From Calocera cornea HHB12733 (lineage: Eukaryota; Basidiomycota; Dacrymycetes; Dacrymycetales; Dacrymycetaceae): DNA of 64,000 bases. The notes beneath the pieces were generated by a model. It did not search any database, was not told where the DNA came from, and worked only from the letters and a program-made list of their open reading frames with translations. The stretch is taken from contig KV423943.1 in assembly GCA_001632435.1 (NCBI GenBank), positions 1 through 64,000 of the forward strand, read 5' to 3'. Within the stretch, counting starts at the first letter, position 1, and each line of letters starts with the position of its first letter. The position numbers and the translations under genes were made by a program. Below, in pieces: positions 37,722 through 47,427 of this stretch.

Positions 37722-37764
37722 AGGGGCTTTGGCGGAGGGGTTACCGCGTTGGTCTTCGATTATT
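37722..37764 (+). pseudogene. tRNA-Arg 5'-half remnant
   Basis: The segment matches the 5' half of the tRNA gene at 37828 with a few mismatches. It covers the D arm (GCGGAGGGGTTACCGC) and anticodon stem-loop TTGGTCTTCGATT, then diverges completely. There is no T arm or 3' acceptor strand, so it is a truncated copy. Confidence 0.75.
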
Positions 37765-37827
37765 GCGTGTCACGTGATTCCGGCCATCGTATGACAGGAT
37801 AAATCTTTGAGAAATAACCAGGTAAAA

Positions 37828-37919
37828 GGATGCTTAGCGGAGTGGTTACCGCGTTGGTCTTCGATTCGGCGAAAGCTCGGGGCAACCAAAGGTCGTCGGT
37901 TCAAGTCCGGCAGCATTCA
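37828..37919 (+). tRNA. tRNA-Arg (anticodon UCG) with a 19-nt intron
   Basis: It folds as a canonical cloverleaf. The acceptor GGATGCT pairs with AGCATTC (37912-37918). The D stem GCGG/CCGC spans 37837-37852. The anticodon stem TTGGT/ACCAA is at 37854-37858 and 37885-37889. The anticodon is TCG at 37861-37863. The T stem-loop is GTCGG-TTCAAGT-CCGGC at 37895-37911. The discriminator is A37919. An intron at 37865-37883 follows A37, the standard nuclear tRNA intron site. Mature length is 73 nt, and CCA is not encoded. Confidence 0.92.
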
Positions 37920-37925
37920 GTCGCC

Positions 37926-37930
37926 TTTTT
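37926..37930 (+). terminator. RNA polymerase III terminator
   Basis: A run of five T residues lies seven bases after the tRNA 3' end, as expected for Pol III termination. Confidence 0.75.
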
Positions 37931-38061
37931 GGTGCGCTTCTCTTGCGGACGATTGTGCGGACGATCGGTCCACGGTCATTCACGGAAGCGTTCGGATGCG
38001 CAAGAGCAGCCTTTTTCGGTCCCTGAATCCCGTCTGCGAATCTTACGCTACTAGTAAGTGT

Positions 38062-38098
38062 GTAGAAACGTTTAGAAACGCTTAGAAACGACGTTTCT
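38062..38098. repeat. Three 10-bp direct repeats ending in a small hairpin
   Basis: TAGAAACG occurs three times at 10-bp spacing (38063-38090). The last copy runs into AGAAACGACGTTTCT, an inverted repeat. Just downstream (about 38140-38210) TATGAACCCTG ... GCGCGCGT is imperfectly repeated twice. No function is visible. Confidence 0.6.
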
Positions 38099-38475
38099 GC
38101 CATAGAACAGAGCTTTTCCCCAGGGAAGCGGGAGCAAATCCTATGAACCCTGACCGGCCCTGACCGAAGACGCGCGTGAAATTGTATGAACCCTGGCCGA
38201 AAGCGCGCGTCCAGGGCGCGTCAGACGACCGGCCTGCCAGTCTTGCTCACGCCAGCCCTTCTGAACATCAATACATTGTCTTGTTTCGCACAGGGATGAT
38301 TTCTTTGCTAAATGACGGTGTACTTGTCGAGGTTGTATCTGTCGTGGTTTACATACTCACTCGGGGACTGCCGGAGCACACTGGAAGCAAATCAAGGGCA
38401 CTCTGCGCGTGCATTCGACAGTTTCGACTGCGTATCTCATAACACAATTCCCCTTCTTGCAGTGAGATCAATGGA

Positions 38476-40117
38476 CTACAAGAACCAGCGGAAGGCAGGA
38501 TGATCGGGCCCTTCGTGCAGCACCTCTGTTGAAACATCTTCCACCCTCAACACGGCGCCCAATTTGATGTTCCTCCGCCGATTGTCCAACCACATCCAAC
38601 CACCCAACGCAAGCGTCGTAACCACGCCAAGTCCACTGAATACAGCCGTTGTGAGCAGTGCCGGCATGTATGTAGGCGCGTCTTGGGGAAGGAATATGTT
38701 GCTTGTTACGACCCCCATAAGGTTGCCAAGGGGGATGCCGACCGCGGTGATTGCGCTCCGCCGGCCCTCGCTCGGTGTGTTGTTGTTGTACCATGTGGCA
38801 AGAAGTACAGAAGGCGCGCTGGATCCCATGCACATGAGGAATGTCGCAAAGTAAGCGATGCCGAGCTGGGTGTTGAGGTCAAGGGTCGCATAGAGGACAA
38901 AGCCAACGAAGGGGAAGACAAGTGCCAATGCGAGATATGCGAAGCGAACGCGCGTGTAGTCGGATAGGTATGCCAAAATGAGCAATGCCGCAGCGCCTGC
39001 CACGTTGGGGGCAACCGTGTAGAGGTTGGTCTTGACGGTGCCATATCCAAGACGCTGCACGATTTGAGGAAGGAAGAGCGCGACAGACTGCATTGGAATG
39101 CCCATGCAGATCTCGATGGCCATCCAAACCCACGCGACGGGGTGAATAAAGACTCGAAGTGCGTCTCGCAGCGACAGCTTCTCGTCTATGATGGCGGTCG
39201 AATCGTTTTGGATCCGCAGGAACGCCTGTCGACGTTCTTCTTCGGACAGGAATCGAGCGGTGTCCGGTGAGCGTGGCAAAATAGAGTACGCAATGAGGCT
39301 GATGGTAACCGTAGCGGCGCCTTCGATGATGAAGAGGTACCTCCATGCTTCTAGCTTTGTCGAATGGATCTGAAATACGCCGAACGCCAGCAGACCACTG
39401 AAGGCGTTTGCAACGTTGAATGCCGCATAGAAAATACCAAGTCGCCGCGCCAATTCGCCTCGGCGGTAGAATGTCGTCAAGTAGTAGATCACCAACGGGA
39501 AGAAGCCGCTTTCCGCCATACCGAGGAACCAGCGTACAGTCATCATGCCCGCCTATGGTCGGTTTCAGTTCAAAAGTAGCAATAAGGGAGGATAACATAC
39601 AAAGTTTCGACACGCTGCCATTAACAGTGTCATAGCACCGAATGAAAGCATCAAGATGGGCAAGACACGAGATGGACCACATATCTTGCCAATCATCGTC
39701 ACTGGGAACGCGGAGAGCACGAAAGGAACGAAGAAGACGGAAAGAAGAATGTTGTACTGATTACCCACGAAGCCAAGGTCAACATCCATACCTGGATAAT
39801 GGTTGGAGCCAACCGAGCATGATCGTTATTCGCAGTATGTACGCACCAGCCGTCTTGGCATTCGCGACATTGCCTTTGTCCAGAGCGTTGCACAGATACA
39901 TGAGCGTCAACAGAGGTCTGGGATGGATTCAGTTGAGAACGAGCACGCAGAAGAGATTGCCTCACAGCAAGCAGGTATCCAGCTTCCAGCAGATCGCCTT
40001 CTCGACCTTGGGATCTATCCTCTGCGCGCCGGCCTCTGCGACGACAACCTCGATTTGATGCTCTTCATCCTTGAGACTGGTTCGCCCACTGTTACTGAGA
40101 TTGTCCGAGTCTTGCAT
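38476..40117 (-). CDS. MFS transporter, anion:cation symporter (allantoate permease) type, copy 1
   Basis: This is a 12-TM plasma-membrane carrier of the Dal5/vitamin/organic-anion group; the substrate is unknown. It starts at ATG 40117 (MQDSDNLSNSGRTS), with introns after DTCLL, after AKTAG and after MAACRNF. Typical blocks are YLCNALDKGNVANAK, VDLGFVGNQYN, VRWFLGMAESGFFPLVIYYL (family signature), FYRRGELARRLGIFYAA, YLFIIEGAATV and TWYNNNTPSEGRRSA. The C-terminus is VSTEVLHEGPDHPAFRWFL. It is strongly similar over its whole length to 57386-59189. It is divergent from FOX2 across 541 bp. Confidence 0.86.
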
Positions 40118-40658
40118 GGTGGACGCTGTCAATGCAGCGAGCCCCACAAGCAGTCACGTCAAAATAAGGACACCATCATGCTTCTGTCGGTGGAGACTCC
40201 ATTTCGGGAGCCCGTATTCCGTGGCCTTCGCCAGGTCCTTTAAGCAGAGTGGAGGTCGCTCAATCATGAAGGACCGAAAATCTTCCCGCGTTATGCGTCG
40301 GCTTCTACACAGTGTCCACAGAGACGTGCTTCAATCCCTGAATGTGTTGTTCATGAGGGAACGCCAGATCTGCTTTGTAGAACAAACGGATGCATGATCA
40401 GTGTAGCAAAGCGGTTGGTGGGCGGTGGGCGTTCGTCGCCGAGAAAGCCGGCTCACGTGCAATTGATGCCGCACATGTGAATTCCCTAGAACGTGAATAT
40501 AACCGTAGTTGCCGTGTCCCATCCCGGATCCCCCACCTCACCCTAGCCAACTCCGCCGCCTTATACTCCTAACCCCCTCACGCTGCCCCCCCTGCCCCAC
40601 TTTTCGTCCCATCCCACCCTTGTCACGACCATACCATCTTGCCGCGCATAATATCACT
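40118..40658. promoter_or_regulatory. Divergent promoter region of transporter copy 1 and FOX2
   Basis: This stretch of 541 bases lies between opposite-strand starts. A pyrimidine-rich tract lies at about 40510-40640, just before the FOX2 start, as is common in fungal promoters. No other gene is seen. Confidence 0.45.
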
Positions 40659-43600
40659 ATGGCCCTGTCGTTCAAGGACCAGACGTTCATCATCACCGGA
40701 GCTGGAGGGGGGATCGGTCACGCGTAAGGGATGCGCCCTTGCAGGACGTAGCGTCAGCTCACCCTCAACCAGCTACTCTATCTTCTTTGCCTCCCGCGGT
40801 GCGAATGTAGTCGTGAACGACTTGTCAAAAGATGCGGCTCAGAAGGTCGTGGATGAGATCACCAAAGCAGGAGGGAAAGCTGTAGCCGACACCCACAATG
40901 TGCTGGACGGCGAAGGCATCGTGAAGACCGCTCTCGACACTTTTGGCAAGGTTCATGTACTCATAAACAATGCGGGACTACTCAGGTGAGCTCCATTATT
41001 TGCGCTCGGTAGCAGCCACTCATTACCTTGACAGGGATAAGAGGTACTTCCAGTCTTCCACAGGCCGTAACTGGCTCTGACACTCAATCCAGCTTCAAGA
41101 ACATGACAGACGCCGAGTGGGACCTTGTCATCTCAGTTCACATGACCGGAGCCTTCTCCTGCTCAAAAGCAGTCTGGCCGCACTTCCGCGCACAGAAGTA
41201 TGGGAGGATCATCAACACCGCATCCGCGGCTGGCTTGTATGGGAACCTGGGTCAGGCGAACTACAGCGCCGCGAAGATGGGTCTGGTGGCATTCACCAAG
41301 GTGCACATTCTCGAGCTGTCGCGGCGAACTATACTGATTTGGATGAAAGACTCTCGCGATCGAAGGCGCAAAGTACAATATCCGGGCATCTTGCATTGCA
41401 CCTGTATGCGTCTCCAACGGCCCATATTGACGTTTGGCTGACCAAGTGCCAGATGGCTGCGTCGGCTATGACCGAGACGATCATGCCGCCCGAGATGCTG
41501 AAACACCTGAACCCGTCGTTCATCGCGCCTCTCATCGCCGTGCTGACACATCCCGAGGGACCGAATGCGTCTGGGAAGGTGTTCGAAGCTGGTGCAGGGT
41601 GGATGGGCGAGATACGGTGGGAGAGGAGCAAGGGTGCGGTGTTCAAGACAGATGATACGTTCACGCCCAGTGCTGTGCGTATATGGCATTCACGTAGTCC
41701 AAAGAGGCCATACTGATTGCTTGCAGGTGAAGGAGAGGTGGCATGAAGTGACCTCCTTCGACAAGGCCGAATACCCAAACACTATGGGCGATGCCGACAT
41801 GATGGGCGTTCTCGAACTTTCCAAGACCCTTGCCCCTAACAAACAGTCCAATCCTTCGGTCCGGTTTGACGGGAAGGTCACCATCGTCACCGGCGCAGGA
41901 GGTGGGTTGGGTCGCGCATATGCCCTGATGTTCGGCAAGCTCGGCGGTCAGGTTGTCGTGAACGACGTGAATGAGCAGGCTGCCCAGAAGGTCGTGGATG
42001 AGATTAAGAGTGCCGGTGGAAAGGCGATAGCTGTAGCTTGCTCGGTTGAGGAAGGACAGAAAATCGCTCAGACTGCCATGGACGCGTTTGGCAGGATTGA
42101 CGTGCTGATCGCGAATGCCGGTATTCTCCGGTGCGCGACAAAACCGTCACTGATTCCGATCGAGGTACTAATGGCTTGACAGAGACAAGAGCTTCACTGC
42201 AATGACGCAACGCGATTGGGATGACGTGATCAAGGTTCATTTGAAGGGTACATATGCTTGCGCGAAGGCAGTCTGGCCCATCTTCCAGAAGCAGCGCTAT
42301 GGTCGCATTGTCACCACTGCTTCTCAAGTCGGTATTTGTAAGCGACATCGGTTACACACACGGGCTGGTGCTAAATGCGCATACTTCGTAGATGGTAACT
42401 TCGGTCAAGCCAACTACTCAGCCGCTAAGGCTGCCATTCTCGGCCTCACCCGCACTCTTGCTATTGAAGGCGCCAGATACAACATCATTTGCAACACTCT
42501 TGCGCCGTCCGCTGGCACTGCAATGACGAGCACTGTCTGGCCTGCTGAAATGGTCCAAATGTTCAAGCCCGACTTCATTGCTCCCGTTGTCGGTTATCTG
42601 GTTAGTGAAGATAACACCAGTACATCTGGATGCCTCTTCGAAGTATTCGGTGGCTGCGCGACCCAAACACGTTGGCAACGAGCCGGAGGTCATGGGTTCC
42701 CCTCGAACAAGACCTTGACTCCCGAAGATGTGTTGTCACAATGGAAGGTCATTACCAACTTCGATGATGGTCGGTCCACCCACCCCACCAGCACCCAAGA
42801 AGCTATTCAGCAGATCGTCGATAACTTCAACAACACGGCAGACTCAAGCTCGGCCGCATCGGGAGATGACGCCGATCCCGAGAGTGTTAAGGAAGCGAAG
42901 AAGGGCACTACTGAGCCGCACAAATACGTTTACACGGAGCGCGATGTCATTCTATACAACCTCGGTATCGGTGCCACCGCAGAAGAACTCAAGTGGACCT
43001 ATGAGGGTGACGATGACTTCCAAGCTCTCCCGACTTTCGGTGTCATTCCCGGGTTCCCATCTGGAGCCGGAATGTCCCTCGATTGGCTGCCGAACTTCAA
43101 CCCTGCGAAGCTTCTGCACGGCGAACAATATCTCTCCATCAAGGCGCCGATCCCGACCAGTGGAACGCTTATTAGCACCACTCGCCTGCTCGAGGCACTC
43201 GACAAGGGCAAACAAGCCGCAATCACAACGGTGACCGAGACAAAGGACGCAAACTCTGGCAAGGTCATTTTCGAGACCCAGAGCACCGCTATTATTCGAG
43301 GGTCGGGTGGTTTCGGTGGCCAGAAGCAGGGCAAGGACCGCGGCGCGGCAACCGCTGCGAATACGCCACCGAAACGCCAACCGGATGCTGTCATTGAAGA
43401 AGAGACCTCTCCGGATCAGGCCGCGTTGTACCGCCTCTCCGGTGACTATAACCCTCTGCATATCCAGCCGGAATTTGCGGCCATCGGTGGATTCGACAGG
43501 CCCATTCTGCACGGCCTTTGTTTCTTTGGCATCGCTGGAAAGCACGTTTTGAAGAGCTTCGGTGCGTACAAGGACATCAAAGGACGGTTTGCGGGTTCGG

Positions 43601-43749
43601 TGTATCCGGGAGAAACGCTTATAACCGAGATGTGGAAGGAAGGTGGCAAGGTTGTTTTCCAAATGAAGGTGAAGGAACGGGGAACGACGGTGCTATCTGC
43701 AGCCGGCGCCACCTTGGTCGGTGACGAGAACTTGAAGGCGAAGCTGTAG
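40659..43749 (+). CDS. FOX2: Peroxisomal multifunctional beta-oxidation enzyme (MFE-2)
   Basis: It catalyses the hydratase-2 and (3R)-hydroxyacyl-CoA dehydrogenase steps of peroxisomal fatty-acid oxidation. Two short-chain dehydrogenase domains in tandem are seen. The first has [12 protein letters not shown], and YSAAK in [13 protein letters not shown]. The second has [18 protein letters not shown], and [14 protein letters not shown] hydratase-2/MaoC hot-dog domain follows, with [17 protein letters not shown] and [11 protein letters not shown]. The protein ends KAKL, a peroxisomal PTS1 signal. The fungal lay-out without SCP2 fits. Introns are many, including 40724-40772. A 9-nt exon (41035-41043, GGATAAGAG) supplies R-D-K-S before FKNMTDAEW and matches DKSF in the second domain. 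Confidence 0.93.
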
Positions 43750-43966
43750 AGTAGCCATTCTGTAGCATATTACAACTAGCTGGTCGTGCAGCACATACAG
43801 AATTATGGAACCGTTAACTTATTCAGTTATCAACGCCTTTTATGAGTTTATAACACCCGCGTCCCGCACCGGTCTTGCGCGGTCAGGGTCCTAGAAAGCG
43901 CTTCTGAACTTCCGCGGTTCACGCTCTCTCTGACTGCATGCGGCCTGATTGAGCTCTGTGCAGTCC

Positions 43967-45869
43967 ATGTTGCCCACCACGCCAGGAGTCACTGGCCACA
44001 AGAACCATATACTAACGTCCCATGGGAGACCACCATGGTGAGCGGTGTTCAATGTAACCAATATCAGCTGGGATAGACAAACCGATATCAGGTACGGTCC
44101 GGATGGACGAGCGATAAATAACGCGTTCGTCATCGGTGTCGCGGGCGGCTCGGCGAGCGGCAAGGTCAGTACGTTCCTCTTTCATCTCACCGTTTACGTT
44201 AACCGCGTTGATTTGGCAGACATATGTGGCAGACCAGATCGTGAAGGCTCTACAGTCACTGCCCAGCATTCTTATCCTCTCTCAGGTAACACCATTTACC
44301 CTACGGGAGTTGACCTTCCATGTTCATTTGGATTGTGCAATCCCAGGACAGTTTCTACAGGAAACACAATGAAGAGGAGCTCGCACTGGCGTTTGCCAAT
44401 GAGTTGGATTTGGACCACCCGTCTGCGATCGACACGGAGATGTTTGCGCAGGTTCGGTTTCGGCTCAGCCACCGTGCCCTTGAGCTCACTTGTCTCATAG
44501 TGTCTCAAGGACTTGAAGGAGTACAAGCAGACACATATACCAACCTATTCGTTTGTACATCACCAGCGGTTACCAGAGACGAAGTACCTCTACGGTGCGT
44601 CGGTGATCATAGGTAAGCCGGTTCTGCATCCGGTTCGTTTGACCTGACTTCGCGACAGTGGAAGGAATCATGGCGCTCCTTGACCCAGCTCTGCGGGACC
44701 TGTACGACCTCAAGATATTCGTGCAATGCGACAGCGACCTGATGCTCGCGCGTCGATTACGAAGAGACATCAAAGAGCGCGGGCGGACGGTCGACGGCGT
44801 CCTCACCCAGTACCTTCGGTTCGTCAAGCCCGCTTTCGACAACTTTGTCGGCCCCACGGCCAAGTACGCCGATATCGTATGCCCTGCCCTCGTGTATGCG
44901 TCATGCTACTGAACGCATTACAGATCATACCAGGCGCGGGCAACATGATTGCCATCGACCTGGTGGTGAACCACGTCCGGCGCAAGCTCGCGGAGCGGCA
45001 TGCCAACTTCCGCGCGGAGCTGTCGCGCGTGCAGCCGGCGCTCGAAGAAGGCTGGGAAGCAGACGTTCGCAACTGGCCCGGCGTCGTCCTCCTGCGACAG
45101 ACGCCGCAGCTCCGGGTACATTCGCTGTTAACCCCTTCGGTGAAGAGCTGACGCGGACGTAGGGCATACACACAATTTTGAGGGACCAGGAGACCTCGCG
45201 CGAGGACTTTATCTTCTTCGCTGACCGGCTCGCGACGCTCGTTGTCGAGCGCGGCATGGACCTCCTCCCGTATGTTCCAGACAGCGTCGAGACGCCCACC
45301 GGCGCCATCGCACGCGGGCTGAAACTGGACGCACGCGTCTGCGGCGTGTCGATCATCCGGGCGCAAGCACCTTCTCATCTCCAACTGCTTCCATCACTAA
45401 CGTGCATATATGCAGCGGCGGCCCTCTCCAAGCCGGCCTCCAACGCGTCCTCCGTGACGTCCCGCTCGGCGCGCTCCTGATCCAGTCCGACCCCTCAACG
45501 GGCGAGCCGCTCCTCCTGCACAGCTCGCTCCCCGCCTGCGTCCTCGATCGCGCGCTCGCCACCTCCACCTACGTCTTCCTCCTCGACACCCAGATCGGCA
45601 CGGGCGCCGCGGCGCTCATGGCCATCCGGGTCCTGCTGGACCACGGCGTGCAGGAAGGGCACATCGTCTTCCTGACGTTCCTCATCTCGCAGCAAGGCGG
45701 GCCGAACGTCCTGCGCCGCGCGTTCCCGCGCGTGAGGATCGTCACGAGCGCGGTGGACGATGTGCTCCGGAGCGGGTGGAGCGAGCTGGACCGCGAGACG
45801 GGCGAGCGAAGGAGGGTGTGGAAGATCGTCCCCGGGATGGGGTACATCGGCGATAGGTACTATCTGTAG
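43967..45869 (+). CDS. Uridine/cytidine kinase with phosphoribosyltransferase-like C-terminal domain
   Basis: It phosphorylates uridine and cytidine in pyrimidine salvage in the cytosol, and resembles yeast Urk1 and the UCKL group. The start ATG 43967 gives [13 protein letters not shown] ... HGRPPW|YGPDG. Walker A is [11 protein letters not shown] at about residues 39-49, with an intron between Lys and Thr. Further blocks are [19 protein letters not shown]-like [34 protein letters not shown], and [17 protein letters not shown]. The C-terminal part ([25 protein letters not shown] ... [10 protein letters not shown]) is the uracil phosphoribosyltransferase-like domain found in this subgroup, often non-catalytic. 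About eight introns. Confidence 0.9.
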
Positions 45870-46062
45870 CGACGAGTATCGCATCGCATCGTCCCCACCG
45901 CGGCGGGGGGGCAGAGTCGCTCGGAGGACTGGAGGACTCAGTTGGATTACACACGCAGCCACGGGGACTCGCAGCACTTGCAGATGTCCGCCTGGCATCA
46001 CACGCCACGCGCTACCGGTCTCCGTCTCCCCTCACCCCGCCTTACACGGCGCGACACGGCCC

Positions 46063-46567
46063 CTACTCCTCCTGGTCCATCCCATCCCCTCCCTCATCCC
46101 CTTTCCCCCCACCCACACCCGCACTTTCCTTCTGCGCATTCTCCTGCAACCACTCCTCGCTCTCCCAGATCGCCCTGTTCCCGAGCCCCCCGCCGAGCCC
46201 AGCAGGGCCCTTGACCGGCCGGGTGAGGTTGACGCGCAGGACACGGCCGGAGTAGACGTTCATGTCCATGTTGTCGATCGCGTCCTGGGCGTCGGCCGCG
46301 CTCGTGTAGGTGAGGAAGGCGATGCCTCTGTATGTCTGTGCTGCACACGAACAACAACAAACGCATCAGCAGCTGCATTCCAGGAGCTGGGGGAAGGGAA
46401 AGAAAGGCCAGGCACGAACAGACATTGTCCCGCGCCAGGTCGCTCGGGATAGTCGCATCGACTATGTCCCCGAACGTCGTGAACGCGCCCAGGAGCGCCT
46501 GCTCGTCGATCTGGTGCCCGAGGTTGCCGACGAACACGGTGCGCTTCGATTTCGTGCCTTCTTCCAT
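46063..46567 (-). CDS. Small RRM protein resembling the RNA-binding part of cyclophilin E, 138 aa
   Basis: Exons 46567-46424 and 46335-46063 (minus) give 139 codons. One RRM fills the protein: RNP2 VFVGNL at about residues 10-15 and RNP1-like YRGIAFLTY at about 50-58. The segment after the RRM (VLRVNLTRPVKGP ... AIWESEEWLQENA) matches the linker that follows the RRM in PPIE-type cyclophilins. No peptidyl-prolyl isomerase domain follows. A Gly/Glu tail ends the protein. A role in splicing-complex RNA binding is plausible by family only. Confidence 0.78.
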
Positions 46568-47427
46568 TGGTGGGATGGGGTAAGGTGCGGTGCGGTGCGG
46601 CTCTGGGCCGGGGGGGATGTGAGTAGGGAGTTGGGTGGGGCAAGATGGTGCGGAAATGGAGTGAGTCGACACTGAGTGATTGGCGCTCGGCGGGGCAAGA
46701 CGTTTGCGGGAGCAATTGCCCGTCGGCGATTATCCACCCGTCGGGGTTAATGCGAGCGCTGCGGGAGAGCGGGATTGAGCGCCCGCCGGCGGGTCATGTG
46801 CACGCAATACTGTGTATGTTTCCAGTCGGGCGTTTGCTGAGATGGCTCCCAGTGCTGTACTGAGTACTAGTACAGTAATGGCCACTCGAGTGTAAGCAGG
46901 AGGTTGCAGCCACTGCATAGTGGTGGTGCCCACAGTGCAGATATTGTTGGTGTACATAGTGTGAATAGTTTCCGGCGTTTCCCGGAAACTATTCACACTA
47001 CACCACAGCGCCGGCTTGGGTTGACTCTCTTTGCAGCGGTCAGCCGGGCTGTGTGCGGGCATGTTGACGGGAGTCGGACGGACTCGTGACCAGGACGCGC
47101 GAAGTTCCGGAGTGCCTGCTTCAGGCAAGGAACGATATAGCCCGCACGTGGGAATGCATTACTGGCAGGCACCTGCCCTGGTCAGTGCCTGGTGTGGCGA
47201 AGCGGGGAAGGGGCGGATCATGGTCCTCCCACAGGGTGGCATCGGAGCGCTCGGTCGCCGGTGGGTTGGTTGACGAAGCAGGGATGGCCAATGTGCGCCA
47301 GTTGCTGGGCGGATGGCGCGTTGCGCGTTGCTCGCGGATTGGATGCGGGTGCGGGGGTCGAGTCTTGTGCGAGCTTGGCGGGGTACATAAGCTCGGTGCC
47401 CTGGAGGGAGTGTGTGCGCGGCCGAGG
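46568..47427. other. Intergenic region with a perfect hairpin
   Basis: This stretch of 860 bases lies between the RRM gene (-) and the LRR gene (+). Apart from the inverted repeat at 46958-46999 and a small palindrome (CTGTACTGAGTACTAGTACAG) near 46855, nothing identifiable was seen. An open frame runs into the LRR gene from 47086, but the conserved-looking part starts at 47428. Confidence 0.5.
46958..46999. repeat. Perfect 18-bp inverted repeat with a 6-nt loop
   Basis: The left arm AGTGTGAATAGTTTCCGG (46958-46975) and right arm CCGGAAACTATTCACACT (46982-46999) are exact complements around CGTTTC. It is not followed by a T run. Confidence 0.92.

Noticed and set aside
37722..37764. Second functional tRNA gene
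   Set aside because: Only the 5' half is present; T arm and 3' acceptor strand are missing.
46958..46999. Rho-independent terminator
   Set aside because: No following T run, and bacterial-type termination does not apply here.
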